A stretch of 64,000 bases of DNA from CAYFPX01 sp964501915 (GTDB taxonomy: Bacteria; Myxococcota_A; UBA796; CAJQPC01), in contig CAZCVP010000005.1 of the NCBI GenBank assembly GCA_964501915.1, positions 1-64,000 on the forward strand. The letters run 5' to 3'. The position numbers were made by a program, and so were the translations under genes. This document shows positions 6,567-14,572 of this stretch, piece by piece. How positions within the stretch are numbered: position 1 is the stretch's first letter; the number at the start of each line of letters is the position of its first letter. Below the pieces are notes generated by a model that was not told the origin of the DNA, did no database searches, and saw only the letters and a list, made by a program, of their open reading frames with translations.

Positions 6567-8876
6567 TCAGCCGATCTCGAGGGTCGACCCCGTGCCGCGG
6601 TGCTCGATGCCATCGACGACCAGGCAGCCTTCCTCGCCGTCGGGCTTGTGCCAGACCAGGCGCTTGGGACGCTCCCTCCAGCGCCCGCTGAGCTGGACGC
6701 GACCCCCGCCCGACCGCAGGTCGACGGGCCCGAAGCGCGTGGGGGCTCCCTCGAACAGGGTCTCCCCCAGGAACCACCGCCGGTCCGTGCCGCGGAAGAG
6801 GTGGAGCGTCGAGCCGTCCTCCCAGAGGACCAGGTTGCGACAGAGCATCGCCACCTCCGCGGCCGCGAGACCGTGATCCCCTTCTCCCATCACACCGCCG
6901 CGGAGCGGGTGGAAGGCCTCCGGCCAGACCCCCGGCCCGCGCGCGTGCTCGGCCAGGGTCTCCAGGTGCTCCACGGCCCCCGGCTCCCCGGCCGCGAGCC
7001 GTACCTGTGCCAGGGCGCAGGTCAGGGCCGGGTTCACGCCCGCGTGCCCGACGTCGTGGAAGAGGCCCCCCTCGACCATGCAGTGCTCGAGCAGCCAGCG
7101 CATGGTCGAGGCCATGGCCGGCTCCGAGCCCGACATCAGCCCCAGCGGCCAGGTCGCCGCCAGCACGGAGACCGAGGCGGAGTCCAGGCGGCGACCCGGT
7201 GCGGCACCGACGGGGCCCTCCCCCATGCGTGCGCGCAGCACGTCGAGCCAGGTGCCGTGGTCCAGCAGGAAGGTGCGCTCCTCGTTGGGGCGACCGAGCC
7301 AGCGGGCGGCGAAGGCGGCCTCCCGGAGCCCCGCGCAGGACCAGAGCGCATCCCACCAGTAGCGATCCGCCGGCCCCAGGTGCTCCGCCGACCACCCGGG
7401 CGGCATCATGCCGTCCTGACGGGTGGCCATGATCCAGCGGGCCGCCCGGACCAGGTGGGGGAAGACCGGGCGCAGGGACTCCCGGTCCCCGGTGAGCCGG
7501 GCGTGGTCCACCAGGGCCCAGATGGCGGCGCCGGAGCCGTCCCACTCGCCGCCCTGGCTCAGCCAGGCTCCGTTGCGGGCCTGGCGTCCCGGGTAGGTCC
7601 ACAGGACCTCGGCCACACGCCGGCTGAAGCCCAGGCGCCCGAGGGCCCCGAGCATGCTCGCGGCGTCCCGGTAGAAGAAGGCGTGGTAGGTCGAAGCGCC
7701 GGGGGTGATGCTCTCGCCGTCACAGAGCGCCAGCAGGGTGGCGCGGCAGCTTCTCAGCAGGCGGTCGTGGACCGGCACCGTCATGCGAGCACCCGCCCGG
7801 AGGTGGCCCTCCCAGTCGGCCCGCATGCCGGAGAAGAGCCGCGTGGTGGACGAGCGACGGATGACCTCGCCGATCTCTTCGTCCGCGGCGCAGTAGGCGG
7901 TGCGCTTGAAGGTCTCTCCACGACTGAGGTTCGTCCGGTAGACCTCGACGCCGTGGGCCTGTCCAACGAGGCAGTGGACCTCGGTGCGGTCCTCCAGCGG
8001 CTGGGGGCGCCCGCGGGAGTCCCGGCAGACGCCTCCGACCTTGGCGTAGACGTCGCCGTCGTTCCACGTCGAGACGTGGACCTCGTCGCCCCGGTGAGGC
8101 ACGAACATCAGCGGCCGCCCGTCGGCGATCCACCAGCCCGATTCCTTCCGCTCCAGGTGGAAGAGCGGCGCGACACCCTCCGGGTTGGCGGCCCGGATGG
8201 CGAAGCCGACCCGCACCGGCCGGGTGGCCTTGGCGAGCATGCGCACCCGGGTCGTGATGCCGAAGGCCAGCCTGCCGTCGACCACGACCGGGAAGGCATC
8301 GACGCGGACCTCCACGTCGGCCCGGCGGGCCCTGGTGCGGACCACGGGGCCGTCGTAGAGCCGCTCCTGGCGCAGCTCGACGCCGTCGTCGCGACCCCAG
8401 CCGGGCAGGGGACCGAGGGTGTAGAAGTTCCGGGCGTCGCCGACCCAGACGGCGATCGAGGGGCCGTCGCGGAAGGGGGTCAGCCAGCCCCCCGTGTCGA
8501 CGATGGCCTCGTCGGCCCGTCCGGGAAGCCCGAGGGTGGTCCAGTCGCGGTAGTTCTGGTTCAGGTGGACCGGCACCAGCGAGCGAGGCAGGAAGCCCGG
8601 ATCCTCGGGGTCCATCTGCCGCACGAAGGCGTGGGGCCAGGGACGGTCCCGGCCCACCGAGAGCACCCGGGAGGTGAGCACGCCGCGCGCGAGCATGCGG
8701 GTCCCGGGCGCCAGGAGCTCGGTCGGGATGGCGCCGCCCTCGAGGGCACGCAGGGCCCGGGTGCAGGCGGCGGTGAAGCCCGCGGACTCCGGCCGGACGG
8801 CGTCCGCGAGAGCCCGGAGACGGCGACTCGCCAGCAGGCCCTCCCCGGCCCTCGAAGGTCTCAGTCGGAACGCCAT
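6567..8876 (-). CDS. Six-hairpin glycosidase-like protein (glycogen-debranching / amylo-alpha-1,6-glucosidase type)
   Basis: A 769-residue protein. The N-terminal 350 residues are mostly beta-strand and probably form a super-sandwich domain. The C-terminal half has the alpha-helical repeats of an (alpha/alpha)6 barrel: YHAFFYRDAASMLGALGRLG, GGEWDGSGAAIWALVDH, YWWDALWSCAGLREA and GGLFHDVGHAGVNPALTCAL. This arrangement fits the amylo-alpha-1,6-glucosidase, trehalase and GH63-like clans; acidic catalytic candidates include the Glu/Asp in GEWDG. No signal peptide is seen. The chosen ATG at 8876 lies 16 bp inside the end of glpD, so the two are translationally coupled. Substrate not determinable. 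Confidence 0.65.
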   Translation of the reverse strand: MAFRLRPSRAGEGLLASRRLRALADAVRPESAGFTAACTRALRALEGGAIPTELLAPGTRMLARGVLTSRVLSVGRDRPWPHAFVRQMDPEDPGFLPRSLVPVHLNQNYRDWTTLGLPGRADEAIVDTGGWLTPFRDGPSIAVWVGDARNFYTLGPLPGWGRDDGVELRQERLYDGPVVRTRARRADVEVRVDAFPVVVDGRLAFGITTRVRMLAKATRPVRVGFAIRAANPEGVAPLFHLERKESGWWIADGRPLMFVPHRGDEVHVSTWNDGDVYAKVGGVCRDSRGRPQPLEDRTEVHCLVGQAHGVEVYRTNLSRGETFKRTAYCAADEEIGEVIRRSSTTRLFSGMRADWEGHLRAGARMTVPVHDRLLRSCRATLLALCDGESITPGASTYHAFFYRDAASMLGALGRLGFSRRVAEVLWTYPGRQARNGAWLSQGGEWDGSGAAIWALVDHARLTGDRESLRPVFPHLVRAARWIMATRQDGMMPPGWSAEHLGPADRYWWDALWSCAGLREAAFAARWLGRPNEERTFLLDHGTWLDVLRARMGEGPVGAAPGRRLDSASVSVLAATWPLGLMSGSEPAMASTMRWLLEHCMVEGGLFHDVGHAGVNPALTCALAQVRLAAGEPGAVEHLETLAEHARGPGVWPEAFHPLRGGVMGEGDHGLAAAEVAMLCRNLVLWEDGSTLHLFRGTDRRWFLGETLFEGAPTRFGPVDLRSGGGRVQLSGRWRERPKRLVWHKPDGEEGCLVVDGIEHRGTGSTLEIG

Positions 8877-10519
8877 CGCCTGCTCCTGGCGACCTCCTGC
8901 TGGTAGGACAGGACCTCGTTGATGCGACGCTCCTCCGACCATCCGAGCAGCTCCGCCATGCGCTCGGCGACACGCTCGGCGGCACCCAGGCCCTGGTCGT
9001 GGTCGCGGAAGAAGACCTGGGTGCGGCGGAGGAGCACGTCGCACACCGTGGCCGCGAGCTCCTTGCCGACCGCCCAGTCGACCAGGGCGAGGGGCTCCGG
9101 GCGACCCTGGACGAGGGGCTCGCAGAGCGCGGGCTCGGCGCCCATCACCGCGGCGATGTCGATGCCCCGGGTGCCGTACCGGTCCACGAGGTACCGGGCC
9201 AGCTCAGCCGAGACCTCACCCTCGCCCGCCTCGATGGCCTGGTTGGCGACCACCTCGTGGTCGTCGTCCTCCGGCCAGCCCACGGCACCGGGCAGGGGCT
9301 CACGACCGGTGTGGGCGTCGCGGACCCCCTCGGGCAGCTCTCCGAGCAGCGCCATCAGCTCCAGGGCACGGCTGACGATCTCGGCCCCCATGCGGCGGTA
9401 GGTGGTGAGCTTGCCGCCGGCGACGGTGATCAGGCCGTCGGGGTCGACCACGATCTCGTGCTCCCGCGAGACGGCCGACTCGTCCTCGGCGTCCTCCGAG
9501 ATGAGGGGGCGCAGCCCGGCCCAGGTGGCGATGACGTCGTCGCGGGTGAGCTCCGCCCGTGGGAAGAAGTGCGCCGCGACCTCCAGGCAGTAGTCGACGT
9601 CCTCACCCGTGGCGGCCACGTCGGCCGGGTCGCCCTCGAAGTCGGTGTCGGTGGTGCCGATGTAGGCGCGGTCCCCCCAGGGGATGCCGAACATCACCCG
9701 GGCGTCACCCGGGTGCCGCATGACGACGGCGTTGTTGAGGTGGAGACGCTCCTTGTCCACGACGATGTGGACGCCCTTGGTGGGGCGCAACAGGGTCCTG
9801 CCGCCCATGCCCAGGCTGCGGGTGCGGTCCGTCCAGGGACCCGTCGCGTTGATCACGGTGGTGGCGCGAACGGTCGCGGTGCGCTCTGCGAGCTGATCGC
9901 GCACCACCACGCCGCACACATGACCCTTGCCACTGCGGACGAGGCTCTGGACGCGGGCGTGGTTCATGTTGACCGCCCCCGCCGCCGCGGCGTCGAGCAC
10001 CGTCTCCAGGGTGAGGCGGGCGTCGTCGGTGGCGCAGTCGTAGTACAGCGGGCAGCCCTTCAGCTCGTCGATGTTGAGCAGCGGCTCCTCCACCTGGACC
10101 TGCTGCCGGGACAGGGTGCGGTGCAGCTTGGGCGACCGGAACAGGGAGAGCCCGTCGTAGAGCCACAGTCCCACACGGATCGTCTTCACGCCCCGCTTGG
10201 AGGAGGCGTAGATCGGGAACAGGAAGCCCAGAGGGTTGACCAGGTGGGGGGCGATGTTCTGCAGCACCCGCCGCTCGCTGACGGCCTCGAAGACCAGGGA
10301 GAACTCGCCGTGCTCCAGGTAGCGCAGGCCACCGTGGACGAGCTTCGACGACCGCGAGGAGGTGCCGTAGGCGAAGTCGACGGCCTCGATCAGGGCCACC
10401 TTGAGGCCGCGCAGCGCCGCATCCCGGACCGCACCGGCACCGGTGATTCCGCCGCCGATCACCAGCACGTCGAAGGTCTCGCTCTCGAGGCGCTGCCAGC
10501 GCTGTTCGCGGCTCTCCAT
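8861..10519 (-). CDS. glpD: Aerobic glycerol-3-phosphate dehydrogenase
   Basis: A 552-residue FAD-dependent dehydrogenase that oxidises glycerol-3-phosphate to dihydroxyacetone phosphate and passes electrons to quinone. The FAD-binding dinucleotide fold is near the N-terminus (VLVIGGGITGAG, about residues 18-29), followed by TSSRSSKLVHGGLRYLEHGE, the classic GlpD signature. Later conserved blocks are INATGPWTD, RPTKGVHIVV and TVAGGKLTTYRRM. Length matches the family. The ATG at 10519 is chosen because upstream in-frame sequence is not protein-like; the ribosome-binding site is weak (GGCGG). It overlaps the downstream glycosidase gene. The long 885-bp upstream region may carry its control. Confidence 0.93.
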   Translation of the reverse strand: MESREQRWQRLESETFDVLVIGGGITGAGAVRDAALRGLKVALIEAVDFAYGTSSRSSKLVHGGLRYLEHGEFSLVFEAVSERRVLQNIAPHLVNPLGFLFPIYASSKRGVKTIRVGLWLYDGLSLFRSPKLHRTLSRQQVQVEEPLLNIDELKGCPLYYDCATDDARLTLETVLDAAAAGAVNMNHARVQSLVRSGKGHVCGVVVRDQLAERTATVRATTVINATGPWTDRTRSLGMGGRTLLRPTKGVHIVVDKERLHLNNAVVMRHPGDARVMFGIPWGDRAYIGTTDTDFEGDPADVAATGEDVDYCLEVAAHFFPRAELTRDDVIATWAGLRPLISEDAEDESAVSREHEIVVDPDGLITVAGGKLTTYRRMGAEIVSRALELMALLGELPEGVRDAHTGREPLPGAVGWPEDDDHEVVANQAIEAGEGEVSAELARYLVDRYGTRGIDIAAVMGAEPALCEPLVQGRPEPLALVDWAVGKELAATVCDVLLRRTQVFFRDHDQGLGAAERVAERMAELLGWSEERRINEVLSYQQEVARSRRWRSD

Positions 10520-11404
10520 CCGCCGGTGACCTATCGACGGCCGCACCCCTCGGCCACCCCCGGACATTTTTTGGCCTGGTGCCTCGATACGGTGGTGGCA
10601 CTGGGATCGGTCCCCAGCGCAGGGTTCCCCAGACCCCTCGCTGTCGACCCGACAAAGTCCCGGTCCACCCGTGGGTGCTGACCCTGACTTCACGGGCGGG
10701 CCGGGCTTTCGTCGCTCTCCCTCGAGACCGCGTGGCAGGCTGACCGGGGGCGAGGCGGGTCGCCCCCGATCAACCGCTACGACTGCTCAGGACGGCCCGC
10801 CTCGGCACCCCCTCCCGACGCCGAGACCCTCCCACCAGCGCACACGGCTGGCGCGGGTGGGGTCCCGACAGGGCTGCCGAGGCGTGAATCCGATCCTCCG
10901 GGTACCCCTTCGACCCCTCACGGCGGTCTCGAGGGCTCCGGCCTCAACAGGAAGAGCGATCACGCCCCCCCCCCCCCCCGCCCAGGACCGACCAGGAGGG
11001 GCTCGGAGGCGGCACCGATCCGGGGAACCGACGCGACGGCCACATGCCGGCAACGCCCTCGCCGTCCATGCTCATCGCTGTCTCCTCACGCTCGTCGGAC
11101 CGACAGATCGCTCCGTCTCGGGCCTTGCAGACTCCGTGCCATGGACGAGCCCGAAGAAGCTGAGTGGTTTCCCCCACTTGCGACCCACCGGAGGGTCACC
11201 GGGCGGTAACAACCGACGGATCCTGCCGTTACCGCCGGGTAACGTCCCGCCAGGTTGCTGACCCGGATCAAAGCGGCCCGGTGTGCGGACCTGCACACCC
11301 CGGGTGGGGGGGCTGCCACATCCAGGTCGCACCGGCGTTCTGACCGGAGGGTCACACCGGCGAGGAGGAGGACCACAGCAGCACCCCACCTCGCCGCGCC
11401 GGAC
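10520..11404. other. Long non-coding leader upstream of glpD
   Basis: 885 bp with no supported gene. It holds a run of 15 C (10965-10979), a 13-bp direct repeat accggagggtcac (11188-11200 and 11343-11355) and the GTTACC-type inverted repeats described separately. The few open frames have shadow-like composition (Pro/Gly/Arg-rich) and no plausible starts. It may contain the glpD promoter and the 3' end of the upstream kinase transcript. Confidence 0.5.
11202..11243. promoter_or_regulatory. GTTACC inverted-repeat cluster (operator- or hairpin-like)
   Basis: The sequence ggcggtaac (11202-11210) pairs perfectly with gttaccgcc (11228-11236), giving a 9-bp stem with a 17-nt loop. The second arm is also half of a shorter perfect palindrome, gttacc-gccg-ggtaac (11228-11243). 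The arms can therefore form two mutually exclusive hairpins. It lies about 700 bp before glpD and 160 bp after the kinase stop codon. It could be an operator with two half-site spacings or an alternative-structure RNA element. No function can be assigned from sequence alone. Confidence 0.4.
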
Positions 11405-13480
11405 TCACGGCGGGTAGGACAGGCTCGACTCGCCCTCCGGCCCACGGCACTCGTTCAGGCCGTGGTCCGTCACGCAGGACCCGCAGTCGCAGGTGGGGGC
11501 CCCCTCGCTGCAGATCAGCTCACCGGCACCGGTGAGGCCACAGCCGACCGCCTTGCCGAGGGCCACGCTCGCGTAGTGGTGGGCGACGAAGGCCTGGCCC
11601 AGCCCAGCCAGGCCGCCCCCCCAGCAGGAGAGCGTGGGGCTGCCGCTGTAGGTGACGTCCTCGGTGTCGAGGATCGCGCAGCTCAGGGTGCCGCCGGCCG
11701 CGATCCACTCCACCCGCTCCTCCTCGAAGGCCGGGGGGACGGACTGTCCGTAGGAGTTCTTGCCCCAGCAGTGCACGGTGCCGTCGAGGTCGAGCCCACA
11801 GGTGTGGCGACAGCCCGCCGCGAGCTGGGAGAAGCGCACGCCTGTGGGCAGATCGAGCTGGCCATCCTCGCCTTCTCCCCAGCACACCGACACGCCGGAG
11901 TCGGTGAGGCCGCAGACGTGGTCGCACCCCGCGGTGAGCTCCACGAGGTCGATCGACGGCGCGCCGTCGACCACCTCGGAGGGGAGTCCCCAGCAGACCG
12001 GGCGATCGTCCGTGTCGATGGCGCAGGTGAAGGCTTCGCCCGCGACCAGGGTCCGCCGACCGGAGACGACCAGGGCGTCCACGCCCTCCGGCCCGTCGAC
12101 GGAGCCCGACTGGTCCTCGCCCCAGCAGGAGAGCACGCCGTCCTCCCGCTGGGCGCAGCTATGCCGATCCCCCGTCGCCACCGTGCGGTAGTCCGCGTCG
12201 ACCCGGTCGCACTCCTCCCCCGCGCTGCTGCAGCCCCAGCAGTAGACGCTTCCATCGCCCCCCACCGCGCAGGCGTGAGACTCCCCGACCGCCACGTCGC
12301 TCCAGCCGGTGCGCGGAGAGGCGATGTACTGGAGGGCCTCGCGGATCTCGATCGACTCCCGTGGGATCGAGAAGGCGCAGGCCGCCAGGGCGAACCCGAG
12401 CACCCCCAGCAGCACGAGCAGTCCGGCGACGTAGAGGCGCCTCCTGGAGGTCGGGGGCGAGCCACCTCGCGGGCCGGTGCCGGGCAGGCTCTCGGGATTC
12501 CGAGGGCGCAGGCCCTGCAGCGGTGGGGGAGTCGGGTGCCCCCCACCCGGGGGCAGACTGGGCGACATCACGGTCTCCCCGCGGAGGTCCACGGCCGGCT
12601 GGGCGACCCGCACCCGGGACCGGGCACGCTCCGAGGGCGTCTCGGCGGCCGTCCGAGCGATGTCGGCGAGGCGGGTCTCCACCTGCTCCATGTCGCAGAG
12701 CCTGCGTGCTGGATCGGGCCAGGTCAGGGCGCGGACGATCTCCCGGAGCTCCTCGGGGAAGCGGGGTCCCGGGTCGAGGGCGGGGTGCTCCCGCTTGTTC
12801 AGCGCGAGCTGGAGCGCCTGCTTCAGCGGGCTGGGTTCGTTGGGCACCTCGAAGGGCAGGCTGCCCGTGACCAGCTCGACCAGGGTGACGCCGAGGGAGT
12901 ACGCATCCCAGCGCTCCACCTCCGACCCGAGGTCGCTGATCCACTCCGGGGGCGCGTAGATGACCGTGGCCGGGGACAGGTGCCCGGTGCGCGTGAGCCG
13001 GGTCGACCCCTCGAGCACCGCGATGCCGAAGTCCACCAGCACGGCCCGACCGGAGGGGCCGACGATCACGTTGGCGGGCTTGACGTCGCGGTGACCGACG
13101 CCCTGGGAGTGGGCGTGGCCGAGGGCGCTGGCGACCTGGCTGCCGAGCAGCGCGGCGCGATCCAGCGGCATGCCACCGGTGCTCGCCCAGCCGTCCAGGG
13201 AGCGCCCCTCGACGAGGTCCATCACCAGGTAGGCCGGGGTCCCGGAGAGCGCGACGTCGCGAACGCGCACGATGCTGCGGTGATCCAGCCGCGTCAGCAG
13301 GTGGGCCTCCCGTCGGAAGCGCTCCAGGGCGGTGGGCATGTTGCCGACCTCCAGGACCTTCACCGCGGCCTTCAGCGTCGCCAGGTCCCGGTGGCTGCAG
13401 CGGTAGACCGAGCCCATGCCACCCCGGCCCAGGGGGCGCTCGACGATCCAGGCGCCCAGGGCGGTACCCGGCGCGATCAT
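11405..13480 (-). CDS. Transmembrane Ser/Thr protein kinase with RCC1-like extracytoplasmic domain
   Basis: A 691-residue Hanks-type kinase. Residues 8-275 are an intact catalytic domain: glycine loop LGRGGMGSVY, lysine K41, HRDVKPANV with D132, DFG at 150-152, APPEW activation segment end. A proline-rich linker (about 300-345) leads to one membrane helix at about 350-370. Residues 393-690 lie outside and contain repeated blade-like units of the form AxGxxHxCAVxxDGxVxCWG, with one or two cysteines each, characteristic of bacterial RCC1-like beta-propellers. The outer propeller probably senses a ligand. The ATG overlaps the stop of the upstream gene (ATGA), so the two are coupled and may work together. 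The last residues (CDCGSCVTDHGLNEC) are cysteine-rich. Confidence 0.88.
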   Translation of the reverse strand: MIAPGTALGAWIVERPLGRGGMGSVYRCSHRDLATLKAAVKVLEVGNMPTALERFRREAHLLTRLDHRSIVRVRDVALSGTPAYLVMDLVEGRSLDGWASTGGMPLDRAALLGSQVASALGHAHSQGVGHRDVKPANVIVGPSGRAVLVDFGIAVLEGSTRLTRTGHLSPATVIYAPPEWISDLGSEVERWDAYSLGVTLVELVTGSLPFEVPNEPSPLKQALQLALNKREHPALDPGPRFPEELREIVRALTWPDPARRLCDMEQVETRLADIARTAAETPSERARSRVRVAQPAVDLRGETVMSPSLPPGGGHPTPPPLQGLRPRNPESLPGTGPRGGSPPTSRRRLYVAGLLVLLGVLGFALAACAFSIPRESIEIREALQYIASPRTGWSDVAVGESHACAVGGDGSVYCWGCSSAGEECDRVDADYRTVATGDRHSCAQREDGVLSCWGEDQSGSVDGPEGVDALVVSGRRTLVAGEAFTCAIDTDDRPVCWGLPSEVVDGAPSIDLVELTAGCDHVCGLTDSGVSVCWGEGEDGQLDLPTGVRFSQLAAGCRHTCGLDLDGTVHCWGKNSYGQSVPPAFEEERVEWIAAGGTLSCAILDTEDVTYSGSPTLSCWGGGLAGLGQAFVAHHYASVALGKAVGCGLTGAGELICSEGAPTCDCGSCVTDHGLNECRGPEGESSLSYPP

Positions 13481-14494
13481 CGGAGCCTGGCCCGCACCAC
13501 GAGCCCGACCCCCATGGCCACCTCCAGGCCCACGCCGGCCCAGGCCACACCGACCCCGATCCGGTTGGCCCACAGCCAACCGCTCGCCGCGCCCTCCGGG
13601 ATGCGGTCGGCGTACTCGCAGGGTGTCAGGCCGCCGCAGTAGACCTGCCAGGTCGCCAAGGAGACGATGCCGCCGCCCAGGTGGGCGGCACCGCCGCCGT
13701 AGCCCATGATCTTCCAGATCCGACCCTCGCTGTCCTCGGGGACGGCCTCCGCCGTGGCGATCGGAACGGGCTCGGCGGGGGTCGCCGTGGCCGCCTCGTC
13801 GGGCGGCGGCTCGACGTTCTCCGCCACCGGCTCGCCCCGGACCTCGATCTCGCCTCGAAGCTCCTGGGGCACCTCCCGGTCCACGTACCAGGTCACCAGC
13901 CAGCCGGCGTCCGGGGGGGGGGGGGGGGCCCCCGCCGCCCCGGGGGGGGGGCCCCCCCCCGGGCCGCAGCCCCCCCCCCCCCCCCCCCCCCCCCCCNNNN
14001 NNNNNNAGTCGCTGGACCACGGCGGCCCGGTGGGAGGGCACCGACCAGGTCCCGAAGCGCCCATCGACGACCCAGCTCACGCCCGGGTCCAGCGGCAGGG
14101 TGTGGGACTCCGCCACCACGAGCCCCGGGGCTGCCCGGTCCCAGGCGTCGCGGAGCGGGTGGCCAGGCGCAGGGAGGAAGGGGGGCGTGAACGCGGTCAC
14201 CAGCTCTCGGGTCGCGGCGAAGGAGCGGACGGCTGCGTCCAGGTCCCCCTCGATGCCGCGGCTCATGCCGGTCATGAAGTGCAGGGCTGCGGCCTCGTCG
14301 GCCGAGATCGGGTCCAGGAGGCACTCCAGGTCCCACTGGATGACCTCCAGGCTCTCGACGAACCCCATCACGTCCCCGCCACGCAGCTTGGCGTCTGCGG
14401 CCTCCAGGTGTTCCTGGAACTGACCGGGGGGAGTCGGGCAGGCCCCGTAGGCCGCCGTGAGCAGCGCCAGCAGAGCGGCAGAGATGTCCCTCAC
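13477..14494 (-). CDS. Exported protein of unknown function, interrupted by an assembly gap
   Basis: Two coding pieces flank the gap. The N-terminal piece (14494 to about 14007) begins RDISAALLALLTAAYGA, a signal-peptide-like start from a GTG (an ATG at 14521 is the alternative), then a TPR-like helical stretch (FQEHLEAADAKLRGGD). The C-terminal piece (about 13912 to 13477) holds WYVDREVPQELRGEIEVRG, an acidic linker, and two hydrophobic segments near the end. Between them lie ten N and about 80 bp of G/C-only junk, so the polyglycine/polyproline there is not real protein. The stop overlaps the downstream kinase ATG by 4 bp. The outer PEGA-like strand content is suggestive only; function unknown. 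Confidence 0.5.
13913..14006. other. Assembly gap (10 N) with poly-G/C junk
   Basis: Positions 13997-14006 are N. The preceding 84 bases consist only of G and C in long homopolymers, ending in about 28 C before the gap. This is what uncalled poly-G read tails look like after assembly. Real coding sequence resumes on both sides in compatible frames, so true sequence is missing or replaced here. Confidence 0.9.
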
Positions 14495-14572
14495 CTCGCG
14501 GCGGCATCCTACACCGGGCATGCCCGGTGCGGGCTGTCGACGAGCCACCGGCGGGACGGGTCCGCAGTGGGC

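Noticed and set aside
10671..11261. 196-codon frame in the glpD leader
   Set aside because: Pro/Arg/Thr-rich with the C15 run inside; no start signal or motif; more like random GC-rich sequence.
13900..14110. Polyglycine/polyproline protein across the first N gap
   Set aside because: Produced by G/C-only junk next to Ns; true coding sequence resumes outside it.
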